From: Cytophagaceae bacterium
GTDB taxonomy: Bacteria > Bacteroidota > Bacteroidia > Cytophagales > Cytophagaceae
Length of the DNA: 47,244 bases
NCBI GenBank assembly: GCA_025455005.1
Contig: JALONH010000024.1
Coordinates: 1-47,244, forward strand
Direction: 5' to 3'
Under the pieces are notes generated by a model that was not told the DNA's origin, searched no databases, and worked only from the letters and a program-made list of their open reading frames with translations. Every line of letters starts with the position of its first letter. The stretch's first letter is position 1. Of the stretch, positions 1 to 9,068 are shown one piece after another. The position numbers were made by a program, and so were the translations under genes.

Positions 1-1
1 C

Positions 2-523
2 ATATTTTGTTCGAAAGATTTATCTGCTAATACTATTATAGAATGGATGACTAAAATAGACAATACAGCCATCGATTTTAAAATTGTACCTGAAGAAAGT
101 AATGTTATTATTGGTAGCAATAGTAAGAACAAACGCGGTGACTTCTACACTTTAAATATTAATCTCAATATTTTAAAAGAAGAAAACCTAAGAAATAAAA
201 GACTACTAGATGTCGCGTTTAGCATAGGCCTAATGGTATTGTACCCCATTATTTTTTGGATATATGAACAACCAAAGCAATTATGGAAAAACATCACGAG
301 TGTTCTGTCAGGTGATTGTTCTTGGGTAGGTTATTCAGACCATGGTGCATTGAACTTACCCCGAATAAAACCGGGAATCTTACACCCTTTAACCGGGATT
401 AAGGAGCGCCTTCAATTAAAAGAAGATCATATTATCGAAGTAAACCTTAAATATGCTCGGGATTATAGCTTATTTAAAGACATACACATTATTTGGAGGT
501 CTTTACGCTTTTTAGCCGGTTAA
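2..523 (+). CDS. C-terminal part of a glycosyltransferase-like protein (5' end outside window)
   Basis: The reading frame is open from base 2, so the gene begins before the window; the first ATG at 47 is probably internal. The visible 173 residues hold a block around IIGSNS...GDFYTLNI, one hydrophobic segment (DVAFSIGLMVLYPIIFWIY), and a tail with RIKPGILHP and YARDYSLFKDI. That tail resembles the end of bacterial sugar transferases and the C-terminal extension of large Bacteroidota family 2 glycosyltransferases, where a short membrane segment precedes a WVGY/KPG/DYS region. The catalytic part is not visible, so substrate and even enzyme class are inferred. Its stop codon overlaps that of the convergent porX gene by 4 bases. 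Confidence 0.55.
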   Translation: MFCSKDLSANTIIEWMTKIDNTAIDFKIVPEESNVIIGSNSKNKRGDFYTLNINLNILKEENLRNKRLLDVAFSIGLMVLYPIIFWIYEQPKQLWKNITSVLSGDCSWVGYSDHGALNLPRIKPGILHPLTGIKERLQLKEDHIIEVNLKYARDYSLFKDIHIIWRSLRFLAG

Positions 524-2070
524 TTTTTAGGCTCTAACTGAATCAGCGGGATAATCATTTCTTCCAAAGAAATACCACCATGTTGCAAGGTGTTTTTATA
601 CATTTGAACAAATGAATTGTAATTGTTCGGATAAACAAAATATAAACTCTCTCCGGCGAAAACATACGAGTCCGATAAATTTTGTTTGGGTAGTCCAATC
701 GTCTCCGGTTTTTTCACTTCATATAACCATTGATTAGAATCGTAACCTAGATTCTTCCCTGTTTTATATCGTAAATTAGAATTGGTACTGCGTTCCCCTA
801 TTATTTTATGTGGTTTGTGTACCATTTTAGTGCCATGATCAGTGGTCAAGATTATTGGAATTCGTTTCTCAGACAAATAGCTAATAATTTCCTGGAGTGG
901 CGAATGCATAAACCAGGACTTAGTCAGAGAACGGTAAGCCGACTCATCCGGAGCTAATTCTTTTAGAACATCCATTTCTGATCGGGCATGCGAAATCATA
1001 TCTATGAAATTATATACAATAATGTTGCATTGATTTTTTACAAGTTGAGGTAATGTATCTACTAACTGTCTTCCTTTTTGTAAGTTGGTAATTTTCGTAT
1101 ACGATATTGAAAAAGATAAGCCCTTTCGCTTTAAAAAATCACGGACGAATTGCTCTTCCTGATCATTCAGACCTTCTTCCTCTCCCCGTTGATAATACCC
1201 TTTGTATTGTTTATCTATTTCTAGCGGCAACAAACCGGAAAACAAACTATTTCGGGCATACGCTGTAGTCGTTGGTAAAATCGAACAATATAATTCCTCC
1301 TTCTCTACCCTATAATAGGGCTCCAATAATGATTCCAATACTTTCCATTGGTCAAATCGAAGGTTATCCAAAACAATTAAGAAACATGGCTTTTGTTGAA
1401 CCAAAGGCACTACTTTATTTAAAAGGATTTGATGAGAAAATAATGGTCCGGCTACTGAACCGCTGATCCATTGTTCATAATTTTTCCGAATACATTTCGT
1501 AAACAATTGATTCGCCTCCTCTTTCTGTGCCAATAACATTTCTTTCAATGAAGGCTCTTGTATCGAATCGATTTCTAACTCCCAACGCACCAACATTCTA
1601 TATACAGCCGACCAAGTAGTAAAATCGTTTGCCTCTTGAATTTCTTGGCTAATTTGCATAAACGATTGTCTATAATTTTGAATCGTTTTATCTGATACGA
1701 TATTTTTAGTATGAAGAATTTTTTTCAAACTCATCACTACTTGATTGGGATGAATCGGTTTAATAAGATAGTCTGCAATTTTAGACCCTATCGCCTCTTC
1801 CATTATATGCTCTTCTTCATTTTTAGTAATCATAACAACAGGAATAGCGGGGCGTATTTCTTTACACTTTTCTAATGTTTGCAAACCATTCATGCCCGGC
1901 ATGTTTTCATCCAGAAAGATTACATCTACGGGCTGTTGCGTAATGTATTCTATTGCATCTAATCCATTTGTAAAGGCTTTTATACTATAGCCTTTTTGTT
2001 CTAAAAATAAAATATAGGGTTGCAGGAGATCAATTTCATCATCTGCCCAAACGATGGTATAGGTTTGCAT
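520..2070 (-). CDS. porX: PorX-type response regulator: receiver plus PglZ domain
   Basis: The N-terminal receiver (about residues 1-120) has the acidic pair in WADDE and the phospho-acceptor Asp54 in VIFLDENMPG. From about residue 200 a PglZ (alkaline-phosphatase-like) domain follows, with TTTAYARNSLFSG, NFIDMISHAR and the metal-binding TTDHGTKMVHKP. In Porphyromonas, PorX works with PorY to control the type IX secretion system, and its PglZ domain is a zinc phosphodiesterase acting on oligonucleotides. I chose the ATG at 2070 (MQTYTIVWADDE); an in-frame ATG at 2079 adds three residues. No PorY or type IX structural gene lies in the window, so the secretion role rests on family knowledge. 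No HTH output domain is present. Confidence 0.9.
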   Translation of the reverse strand: MQTYTIVWADDEIDLLQPYILFLEQKGYSIKAFTNGLDAIEYITQQPVDVIFLDENMPGMNGLQTLEKCKEIRPAIPVVMITKNEEEHIMEEAIGSKIADYLIKPIHPNQVVMSLKKILHTKNIVSDKTIQNYRQSFMQISQEIQEANDFTTWSAVYRMLVRWELEIDSIQEPSLKEMLLAQKEEANQLFTKCIRKNYEQWISGSVAGPLFSHQILLNKVVPLVQQKPCFLIVLDNLRFDQWKVLESLLEPYYRVEKEELYCSILPTTTAYARNSLFSGLLPLEIDKQYKGYYQRGEEEGLNDQEEQFVRDFLKRKGLSFSISYTKITNLQKGRQLVDTLPQLVKNQCNIIVYNFIDMISHARSEMDVLKELAPDESAYRSLTKSWFMHSPLQEIISYLSEKRIPIILTTDHGTKMVHKPHKIIGERSTNSNLRYKTGKNLGYDSNQWLYEVKKPETIGLPKQNLSDSYVFAGESLYFVYPNNYNSFVQMYKNTLQHGGISLEEMIIPLIQLEPKN

Positions 2071-2110
2071 AAGTAACAATTTAAAATTCCAAGTAATCCT
2101 TACAATATAG

Positions 2111-2118
2111 TATCTTTG
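2111..2118 (+). promoter_or_regulatory. Probable -7 box of the HD phosphohydrolase gene
   Basis: TATCTTTG matches the Bacteroidota -7 consensus TAnnTTTG and lies 46 bases before the ATG at 2165, in the divergent gap between porX and the HD gene. No clean TTTG -33 box is seen at the usual spacing. Confidence 0.5.
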
Positions 2119-2164
2119 AGTAGCATAGACAAGAACGTAGGTAGAACGTGTAAAGTATGATAAA

Positions 2165-3406
2165 ATGATTCAGAATAGAAAAAAAGTTATCAATGATCCG
2201 GTATGGGGGTTCATCAATGTGCCGAATGATTTTATTTATGAACTAATACAACACCCGTGGATACAACGATTAAGAAGAATTCGACAACTTGGTCTTACGG
2301 AATTTGTATATCCTGGTGCACACCACACACGATTCCATCACGCTTTGGGGGCTATGCACTTAATGACAGAAGCTTTAAAGTCATTAAAAAGTAAGGGGCA
2401 TGTTATTACATCAGAAGAATTTGAAGCAGCACAAATTGCAATTCTACTTCATGATGTAGGTCATGGGCCACTTTCCCATGCACTAGAATATTCGTTATTG
2501 CATAATATATCTCATGAACATATAACTGAACACATCTTACATCAACTGAATATCCAATACCAAGGTAGATTAGATAGAGCTATCGCCATGTTTAATGACT
2601 CCTACTCCAGGAAGTTTTTTCACCAACTTATATCGAGTCAGTTGGATATGGATAGAATGGATTACCTAAGTAGAGATTCCTTTTTCACCGGAGTGTCGGA
2701 AGGGACAATAGGTGCAGACCGACTTATCAAGATGTTAGATGTGGTTGATGATTTTTTAGTAGTAGAAGAAAAAGGGATTTATAGTATTGAGAATTTCTTA
2801 ACAGCTCGTCGGTTAATGTATTGGCAAGTGTATTTACACAAAACAACGTTAAGTGCGGAAACCATGACGATATCCATAATAAAAAGAGCCAAGTATTTAG
2901 CCCTACAAAATAAATTACAATTTATTCCTCCGCAATTAGCCACCTTTTTACAACAAACCTTTAATCGGGATACTTTTTTTAATTCCTCCGCTGCATTTCA
3001 CGATTTTTTATCTTTAGACGATGTAGATATCTGGTATGCCATAAAGCGTTGGAGTGAAGAATCCGATAGTGTGCTGAATCAATTATCCAAAATGTTATTA
3101 CTTCGCCAGCTATTTAAAGTTCAAATACATTCAGAAAACACGACCATTCAGGACTCTCTTCAGGAAATACAACAAAAAACTACAGAAGCACTCCATTTAT
3201 CAAACAATGAAGAATGTAATTTTTTCGTGATTTCAGGTACAATTTCTAATGCAGCGTATCAATCTGAAAATGCTCGAATAATGATAAAAATGAAAAATGG
3301 AGCACTTTTAGACGTAGCCGAAGCCTCTGATTTACCAAATATACAGGCTATCCGCAAAATTGTAAAAAAACACTATGTTTGCTGGCCTAAAATAGTATCT
3401 TTGTAA
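2165..3406 (+). CDS. HD-domain phosphohydrolase (SAMHD1/dGTPase-like)
   Basis: A 413-residue cytoplasmic protein. Metal-binding HD-superfamily residues are visible: His58 in HHTRFHHALG, His96-Asp97 in LLHDVGHGPLSH, and a later Asp in SSQLDMDRMDYLSRDS. The last motif is typical of the dNTPase/SAMHD1 branch, which removes triphosphate from dNTPs; the true substrate here is unknown. It sits directly before lpxD, an arrangement common in Bacteroidota that suggests co-inheritance rather than a role in lipid A synthesis. A promoter for lpxD appears to lie inside its 3' end. Family assignment is firm, activity is inferred. Confidence 0.85.
   Translation: MIQNRKKVINDPVWGFINVPNDFIYELIQHPWIQRLRRIRQLGLTEFVYPGAHHTRFHHALGAMHLMTEALKSLKSKGHVITSEEFEAAQIAILLHDVGHGPLSHALEYSLLHNISHEHITEHILHQLNIQYQGRLDRAIAMFNDSYSRKFFHQLISSQLDMDRMDYLSRDSFFTGVSEGTIGADRLIKMLDVVDDFLVVEEKGIYSIENFLTARRLMYWQVYLHKTTLSAETMTISIIKRAKYLALQNKLQFIPPQLATFLQQTFNRDTFFNSSAAFHDFLSLDDVDIWYAIKRWSEESDSVLNQLSKMLLLRQLFKVQIHSENTTIQDSLQEIQQKTTEALHLSNNEECNFFVISGTISNAAYQSENARIMIKMKNGALLDVAEASDLPNIQAIRKIVKKHYVCWPKIVSL
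3396..3403 (+). promoter_or_regulatory. Probable -7 box of the lpxD operon, inside the 3' end of the HD gene
   Basis: TATCTTTG, the same octamer as at 2111, lies 39 bases before the lpxD ATG and overlaps the last codons and stop of the upstream gene. It would let the lpx genes be transcribed separately from the HD gene. The -33 spacing is not canonical. Confidence 0.4.
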
Positions 3407-3442
3407 GATTATCTATTCCAAAATCTAACTAAAATCCTAGCT

Positions 3443-4480
3443 ATGGAATACACTTTAGAAGAAATAGCACAACTCTTAGGCGGTGAAATTAAAGGTAATA
3501 AAAAGCTAAAGGTAAGTACTTTAGCTAAAATCCAAGAAGCTTCTCCCGGGAGTATTGCATTTTTATCCAATCCTAAATACGAAAATTTTATTTATTCAAC
3601 CGATGCTAGTGCTGTTATAGTAAATAAAGATTTCAAACCAAAAGAGGATGTAAAAGCTTCCTTGATTTTGGTAGATGACCCATATACGAGTTTTACTTTA
3701 CTATTGGAAGCCTACCAAAGAAGTTTGACTATGAACAAAAAAGGCAAAGAAGAGCCTTGTTTTGTCGGTCAAGATTCTAGAATTGGCGAAGGTTATTACA
3801 TAGGCGCTTTTGCTTATATTGGACATAATGTAACAATTGGTAAAAATGTAAAGATTTATCCTCAGGTGTATATTGGTGACAATGTTACGATTGGAGACAA
3901 TACTGTTTTATATTCCGGTGTAAAAATTTATTCCGATTGTGTCATAGGTCATCATACAACCATCCATAGTGGTTGTGTAGTAGGTAGTGATGGATTTGGA
4001 TTTGCCCCTCAACCGGATGGAAGTTACAAAACCATTCCTCAAGTGGGGAATGTCATCATAGGTAATCATGTCGACATAGGTGCAAATACGGTTATAGACT
4101 GTGCTACTATGGGATCTACGATTATTGAAGATGGAGTTAAGTTAGACAACTTAATACAAATAGCGCATAATGTTCAACTAGGTCAAAATACTGTTATAGC
4201 TGCACAAACTGGTGTATCCGGATCTACTAAGATTGGGAAAAACTGTATGATAGCAGGTCAAGTTGGTATAGTAGGACATATTTCATTAGCCAATAAAACA
4301 ACAGTAGGTGCTCAAGCCGGAATCGGTCGAAGTGTAACGGAAGAAGGAACGGTGTGGCTAGGTTCACCCGGTATGGATAAAAGCGACTTCCTAAAATCAT
4401 TTGTCGTGTATCGTAAACTTCCCGAACTACAAAAGCGTATTGAGGAATTGGAAGAAAAAATAGTACATTTGCAACGCTAA
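3443..4480 (+). CDS. lpxD: UDP-3-O-acyl-glucosamine N-acyltransferase LpxD
   Basis: This enzyme adds the second (N-linked) hydroxyacyl chain to the lipid A precursor, using acyl-ACP. The 345 residues have the uridine-binding N-terminal domain (EEIAQLLGG..., AFLSNPKY), then a left-handed beta helix of hexapeptide repeats from about residue 105 to 300, and a C-terminal helix rich in Glu and Lys. The predicted catalytic His is His242 in IQIAHNVQLG, close to His239 of the E. coli enzyme. It is first in the lpxD-lpxC/fabZ-lpxA-ABC run, with 23 bases to the next gene. Length is normal for the family. Confidence 0.95.
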   Translation: MEYTLEEIAQLLGGEIKGNKKLKVSTLAKIQEASPGSIAFLSNPKYENFIYSTDASAVIVNKDFKPKEDVKASLILVDDPYTSFTLLLEAYQRSLTMNKKGKEEPCFVGQDSRIGEGYYIGAFAYIGHNVTIGKNVKIYPQVYIGDNVTIGDNTVLYSGVKIYSDCVIGHHTTIHSGCVVGSDGFGFAPQPDGSYKTIPQVGNVIIGNHVDIGANTVIDCATMGSTIIEDGVKLDNLIQIAHNVQLGQNTVIAAQTGVSGSTKIGKNCMIAGQVGIVGHISLANKTTVGAQAGIGRSVTEEGTVWLGSPGMDKSDFLKSFVVYRKLPELQKRIEELEEKIVHLQR

Positions 4481-4503
4481 ATTGAAGGAAAGAAATCCCA
4501 AAA

Positions 4504-5892
4504 ATGTATACCAAACAACATTCTATTAAGGCTCCGGTAAAAGTATCCGGTGTAGGCTTACATACAGGAGCACAAGTAAATATGACTTTTTTGCCTGCAG
4601 CGATTCATCACGGCATAAAATTCCAACGAGTAGATTTAGAAAATCAACAAATCATAGAAGCTGATGTCGATAATGTAGTAGACGTTTCCAGAGGAACTTC
4701 TATTGAAAAAAATGGTGCTCGTGTGAATACCGTTGAACATGTTCTCGCCGCATTAGTAGGGTTACAAATAGACAACATATTAATTCAACTGGATGGGCCT
4801 GAAATTCCTATCATGGATGGAAGTTCTCTCCCTTTTATACAAGTTTTAGAAGAAGTAGGCTTAGAAGAACAAAATGCCTTACGTAATTTCTTTGAAATTC
4901 CACACGGAGTTTTCTTTAGTGATCCGGATAAAAATATTGAATTAGCTGCATTACCTTTAGATGATTACAGAGTAACTGTAATGGTAGATTACAACTCTCC
5001 AGTATTAGGAAGTCAACATGCTACTCTCAATAGCATTTCACAATTCTCGAAAGAAATTTCGTCTTGTAGAACATTTTGTTTTTTACATGAACTCGAAATG
5101 TTGCACAAACAAAATTTAATCAAAGGGGGCGATTTAAATAATGCTATTGTAGTAGTAGACCGAATCGTTAAAGATGACGAGTTAGATCATTTAGCAAAAC
5201 TTTTTGGCAAAGAAAAAGTAGAAGTAAAAAAAGAAGGCATACTAAACAATATTGAACTTCGATATAAAAACGAACCCGCTCGTCATAAACTGTTAGACGT
5301 TGTGGGGGATTTAGCTTTAGTTGGTCGTCCCATGAAAGGTCAAATTATGGCTGCTCGACCGGGTCATGCCTCCAATGTAGCTTTTGCCAAAAAATTAAAA
5401 CGTGTAATGATGGATTCCAGGCAAAATGCTCCGGCCTATGACCCCAACATGGCGCCCCTTTTAGATGTCAATCAGATTTACAAAATATTACCACACACCT
5501 ATCCGTTTAAATTGGTTGATAAAATCATCCATATGGATGAAAATTTAATTATAGGAGTAAAAAATGTTACCATAAATGAGCCCTTTTTTCAAGGTCACTT
5601 CCCGGGAAATCCGGTAATGCCGGGCGTACTACAAATAGAAGCAATGGCTCAAACCGGGGGAGTTTTCATCATGCAATCGGTACCTGATCCAGAAAACTAT
5701 TGGACTTACTTTTTAAGTATAGATAACGCTCGATTCCGACGTATGGTGGTACCGGGTGATACCCTTATTTTTAAATGTGAGTTATTAGGCCCTATGAAAA
5801 GAGGAATTGCAAAAATGCAAGGCCAAGCTTTTGTTGGAAATAACCTTGTTTGTGAAGCAACTTTAACTGCCAGTATTGTTCGAAAAAAATAG
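4504..5892 (+). CDS. lpxC/fabZ: Bifunctional LpxC deacetylase / FabZ dehydratase fusion
   Basis: The N-terminal part (about residues 1-310) is the zinc deacetylase that commits UDP-acyl-GlcNAc to lipid A. Zinc ligands are visible as His79 in [10 protein letters not shown] and His261/Asp265 in [11 protein letters not shown], with a further active-site His in ARPGHASN. The C-terminal part (about residues 318-462) is the hot-dog 3-hydroxyacyl-ACP dehydratase FabZ, with [11 protein letters not shown] and [11 protein letters not shown]. The fusion is a hallmark of Bacteroidota and joins the two competing users of hydroxyacyl-ACP in one chain. Only 2 bases separate it from lpxA. Confidence 0.97.
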   Translation: MYTKQHSIKAPVKVSGVGLHTGAQVNMTFLPAAIHHGIKFQRVDLENQQIIEADVDNVVDVSRGTSIEKNGARVNTVEHVLAALVGLQIDNILIQLDGPEIPIMDGSSLPFIQVLEEVGLEEQNALRNFFEIPHGVFFSDPDKNIELAALPLDDYRVTVMVDYNSPVLGSQHATLNSISQFSKEISSCRTFCFLHELEMLHKQNLIKGGDLNNAIVVVDRIVKDDELDHLAKLFGKEKVEVKKEGILNNIELRYKNEPARHKLLDVVGDLALVGRPMKGQIMAARPGHASNVAFAKKLKRVMMDSRQNAPAYDPNMAPLLDVNQIYKILPHTYPFKLVDKIIHMDENLIIGVKNVTINEPFFQGHFPGNPVMPGVLQIEAMAQTGGVFIMQSVPDPENYWTYFLSIDNARFRRMVVPGDTLIFKCELLGPMKRGIAKMQGQAFVGNNLVCEATLTASIVRKK

Positions 5893-5894
5893 TC

Positions 5895-6638
5895 ATGAAC
5901 CAACCCTTAGCCTACATCCATCCTGAAGCTAAAATTGCTCAGAACGTAGTAATAGAACCATTTACAACCATTTCCAAAAATGTAGAAATCGGAGAAGGCA
6001 CTTGGATAGGGCCTAACGTAACCATTATGGAAGGGGCGCGAATCGGGAAAAACTGTAAAATATTTCCCGGAGCTGTAATTTCCGGAATTACGACCGTCAT
6101 TGGTGACCATACTGTAATTCGAGAATGCGTTACCATCAGTAGAGGAACAAAAGATAAATACAAAACGGTAGTCGGTAGTCATTGCTTGATTATGGCTTAT
6201 GTACATATTGCACACGATTGTGTTGTTGGAAATAATGTCATATTAGCTAATGCAGTTCAAGTGGCGGGTCATGTTACAATAGACGATCATGCTATCATAT
6301 CCGGAACAAGTGCGATCCATCAATTCTGTAGAATAGGCGCTCATGTTATGATTTCCGGGGGTTCTTTGGTGCGTAAAGATGTACCTCCATTTACCAAAGC
6401 CGGACGTGAACCTCTAGGGTATTGTGGTATCAACTCCGTTGGTCTGAGAAGAAGAGGTTTTAGTAATGAGAAAATCAATGAGATTCAAGAGATCTATCGT
6501 GTTATCTATTTAAAAGGGTATAACAATTCACAAGCATTAGATTATTTAGAAGTAAATTTCCCTCCCTCAAAAGAAAGAGATGAAATTATTAATTTCATGA
6601 ATAACTCCGATAGAGGAATCATGAAAGGCTTAGACTAA
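5895..6638 (+). CDS. lpxA: UDP-GlcNAc O-acyltransferase LpxA, short form lacking a substrate loop
   Basis: This enzyme performs the first lipid A step, transfer of a hydroxyacyl chain from ACP to UDP-GlcNAc. Hexapeptide repeats fill residues 8-185, followed by a helical C-terminus ([19 protein letters not shown]). The catalytic His is His107 in HIAHDC, equivalent to E. coli His125. At 247 residues it is shorter than the usual 255-262, mainly because about 14 residues are missing after PGAVISGI: the QDLK...GE loop, which carries E. coli Asp74 and Lys76, is absent and the chain runs straight into [13 protein letters not shown]. The reading frame is intact. The stop overlaps the next gene's ATG by one base (TAATG). 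Confidence 0.93.
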   Translation: MNQPLAYIHPEAKIAQNVVIEPFTTISKNVEIGEGTWIGPNVTIMEGARIGKNCKIFPGAVISGITTVIGDHTVIRECVTISRGTKDKYKTVVGSHCLIMAYVHIAHDCVVGNNVILANAVQVAGHVTIDDHAIISGTSAIHQFCRIGAHVMISGGSLVRKDVPPFTKAGREPLGYCGINSVGLRRRGFSNEKINEIQEIYRVIYLKGYNNSQALDYLEVNFPPSKERDEIINFMNNSDRGIMKGLD

Positions 6639-7243
6639 TGAAAATTCATGCGGAAAATATCAGTAAACGATTCCATAGGGATTGGATTATTTCACCGCAA
6701 ACCTTAACCATAGAATCAACAGAATGCGTAGCTCTTATCGGAACTAATGGTTCAGGTAAATCTACGCTTCTTCAACTTTTAGCTTCTTTATTAGTTCCTA
6801 CTACGGGAAGTCTATCCTACATTACTTCCGATAATAAAATCCTCTCTCTATCTTCTGCTGTACTTCAATGTACCTATGTTGCCCCTTACCAAGAGTTAAT
6901 AGAAGAATTAACTGTGGATGAATTTTTAAGCTGGCATTTTTCACTACGGGTTGGAGATTTCACCAACTCAAAAGACTTTTTATCCTATGCTGGAATACCG
7001 GGTTCCATTCATAAAGAAATTCGTTTTTTTTCCTCCGGAATGAAACAACGATTAAAATTGGGTATAGCGTTTAGAACAGCGGCAGCCATTACATTTTTGG
7101 ACGAACCTACCTCCTACTTGGATGCTCAAGGTATTAAATGGTACGAAGAAGAAATAAAAAAACTATTCCATCAAAGAACTATTGTTTTAGCATCCAATAT
7201 AGAAAAGGAATACCAATTAGCGGATCGAACATTACTTCTTTAA
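6638..7243 (+). CDS. ABC transporter ATP-binding protein
   Basis: A compact 201-residue nucleotide-binding domain. Walker A is GTNGSGKST (residues 35-43), the signature motif is degenerate (FFSSGMKQRLKLG), and Walker B is AITFLDEPTSYLD with Asp155. It starts on the last base of lpxA, so the two are translationally coupled and the gene belongs to the lpx operon. No permease is adjacent, so the partner and cargo are unknown; a link to the envelope is suggested only by position. A 133-base gap with no clear hairpin separates it from the convergent SGNH gene. Confidence 0.85.
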   Translation: MKIHAENISKRFHRDWIISPQTLTIESTECVALIGTNGSGKSTLLQLLASLLVPTTGSLSYITSDNKILSLSSAVLQCTYVAPYQELIEELTVDEFLSWHFSLRVGDFTNSKDFLSYAGIPGSIHKEIRFFSSGMKQRLKLGIAFRTAAAITFLDEPTSYLDAQGIKWYEEEIKKLFHQRTIVLASNIEKEYQLADRTLLL

Positions 7244-7376
7244 TTAAAATTCAAAATCGAATAACTAATACCTAACTGGTTTAGTTCATTTAAAAAAAGT
7301 ACTCTGTAAAGAGCCTTTGCACCAATATAAATAGGGATTGGTTAGGTTTTATTATACTCATTAGAACACCGTGGAT

Positions 7377-8069
7377 TTATGGTTTACTTAATTTTTCTTT
7401 CACTATAGGCAACATTCTATTTACCCATAATTGATAACAAATACCGGAAGGGTGTAGGTTGTCCGTTGCGACTAAATCCGGATGTACTAAACCATAACGG
7501 GTGATATCGGTAATATTTATATACGTTAAACCTATTGAATCAGAGAGGCGTTTATTCGAAGCGTTAAAAAGATTAATAGCAGCTGTAATGGACGTTTGAT
7601 TCGATTGTCCAAACGGCGTGTACCCATAATCCGGAATGGATATAACCATCACCCTGTTTTTATTTCCCTTTGCAAATCCTATAGCTTGTTCAGCTAATTC
7701 TTTAAACTCTACTTCGTATTCCTCTAGCGCCCTACCTTGATACTGATTATTCACACCTATTAAAAGTGTTACCAAATCAAACGTATCCGGTAAAGCCTCT
7801 TGTTCTATGGCTTGTTTTAAATTAGCAGTAGTCCACCCCGTCTGCGCAATTACTTTAAGAGTATCGACTATAAAACCTGACGTTTGCAGCGTATCTTTTA
7901 AGCTATATGGAAAGGATTGTAATAGGTTAATGCCTTCACCTTTTGTATACGAATCCCCTAAGCACAACATTGAAATACTACCCGGTGTATATTCAGGAAA
8001 AATAGAATTATCGGATAGATGGTTCTGACACGCCACAAATAGTACTAATAGTAAAGGTGCAAGTCTCAT
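7377..8069 (-). CDS. SGNH/GDSL hydrolase lipoprotein
   Basis: The first residues form a lipoprotein signal with lipobox FVAC, so Cys14 should be lipidated and the protein held on the periplasmic face of a membrane. SGNH-family blocks follow: CLGDSYTKGEG with nucleophile Ser40, the GVNNQYQGR Asn block near residue 103, and DNLHPSG with Asp203 and His206 completing the triad. Such enzymes hydrolyse esters of lipids or acylated sugars; the substrate is not predictable. It lies 33 bases after the smaller YeeE/YedE gene on the same strand and may be last in the gcvP-led transcript. Confidence 0.8.
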   Translation of the reverse strand: MRLAPLLLVLFVACQNHLSDNSIFPEYTPGSISMLCLGDSYTKGEGINLLQSFPYSLKDTLQTSGFIVDTLKVIAQTGWTTANLKQAIEQEALPDTFDLVTLLIGVNNQYQGRALEEYEVEFKELAEQAIGFAKGNKNRVMVISIPDYGYTPFGQSNQTSITAAINLFNASNKRLSDSIGLTYINITDITRYGLVHPDLVATDNLHPSGICYQLWVNRMLPIVKEKLSKP

Positions 8070-8102
8070 GAGACAATAACCATCATGAGATGATAATGTT
8101 TT

Positions 8103-8513
8103 TTAATGGGGTAATGTATTCCGCACGAGTCCATATACAAAAGTCCCTGCTATGGCAGATAAAACAATAACCAGAACGACACTGTATCCATTCCCTAATA
8201 AGGCAAACATAGGCCCCGGACAAGACCCTGTTAATGCCCATCCCAAACCAAAAATTATACCTCCGGGTAAAAGTCCTTTATGGTAATCCTTTTTAACTAT
8301 GTTAATGTCCTCGCCCCCTAATGCTTTTATATTCCATCGTTTGATGATAAAAATACTAAGGGCACCCGTCACAACGGCTAAGCCTATTATTCCGAACATA
8401 TGAATACTTTGAAATAGAAACATTTCATGTATTCTGTACCAAGATAATACTTCGGCTTTTGTTAGAACAACTCCAAAATACATCCCGATAATAAAGAATT
8501 TTAAATATTTCAT
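8103..8513 (-). CDS. YeeE/YedE (DUF6691-type) membrane protein, small subunit
   Basis: A 136-residue integral membrane protein with about four hydrophobic segments. The motif GLGWALTGSCPGPMFALLGNG contains the conserved Cys of the YeeE/YedE sulfur-transport family, in which Cys residues pass thiosulfate or related sulfur species through the membrane. With the gene just upstream (4 bases away) it forms a split pair, two half-proteins corresponding to one full-length YeeE. In many Bacteroidota such pairs accompany persulfide-handling enzymes, but none is seen here. The family is clear; the transported species is inferred. Confidence 0.8.
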   Translation of the reverse strand: MKYLKFFIIGMYFGVVLTKAEVLSWYRIHEMFLFQSIHMFGIIGLAVVTGALSIFIIKRWNIKALGGEDINIVKKDYHKGLLPGGIIFGLGWALTGSCPGPMFALLGNGYSVVLVIVLSAIAGTFVYGLVRNTLPH

Positions 8514-8517
8514 ACAA

Positions 8518-9066
8518 CTATAGGATATAAGGTAAACCTAAATACGTCATCAATAAACCACCAATAAAAAATCCAATAACTGCTATCAACGAATTTACAT
8601 TCAACATGGAAAGCCCCATTATTGCGTGACCGGAGGTGCAACCGTTTGCATAGCGGGTACCAAAACCTACTAAAAAACCACCTACAACCATCATTATCCA
8701 ACCTCGAACAGTCAATAAACTTTCCCAAGAAAACAAATACGTCGGAAATAAATCACCTTCATACGGAATTCCTTCTGCTAACAAGGTTTGCTGGGCCTCT
8801 AACGTTAAAGATAGACTTGGAGATAAAAAGAGATGTGCGATACAACCGCCGGCTATCGTACCCGCCAGAAGCACCATATTCCATATTTCTTTTTTCCAAT
8901 CATATTGAAAAAAAGAAATGCTTTTAGGACTGAATATAGCACAAACATGTCTGAAATTAGACGAAACCCCGAAGGGTTTATTGGTTACATATAATAACAG
9001 CGGAACCATGAGTCCAAGTAAAGGACCGGATACATACCACGGCCAAGGTTGAGTGATCCATTCCAT
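8518..9066 (-). CDS. YeeE/YedE family membrane protein, larger subunit
   Basis: A 182-residue membrane protein with several hydrophobic stretches and the family motif GTRYANGCTSGHAIMGLS, whose Cys corresponds to the sulfur-relay Cys of YeeE/TsuA. It begins 2 bases after the gcvP stop and ends 4 bases before the smaller partner, so the three genes are very likely one transcript. Family knowledge points to uptake or export of thiosulfate-like sulfur. The tie to glycine cleavage is positional only. Confidence 0.8.
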   Translation of the reverse strand: MEWITQPWPWYVSGPLLGLMVPLLLYVTNKPFGVSSNFRHVCAIFSPKSISFFQYDWKKEIWNMVLLAGTIAGGCIAHLFLSPSLSLTLEAQQTLLAEGIPYEGDLFPTYLFSWESLLTVRGWIMMVVGGFLVGFGTRYANGCTSGHAIMGLSMLNVNSLIAVIGFFIGGLLMTYLGLPYIL

Positions 9067-9068
9067 AC

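Noticed and set aside
7244-7376. Terminator between the ABC ATPase and the SGNH gene
   Set aside because: Only a distant 7-bp inverted repeat (ACCTAAC...GTTAGGT) with a 60-base loop is present and no T run follows a stem.
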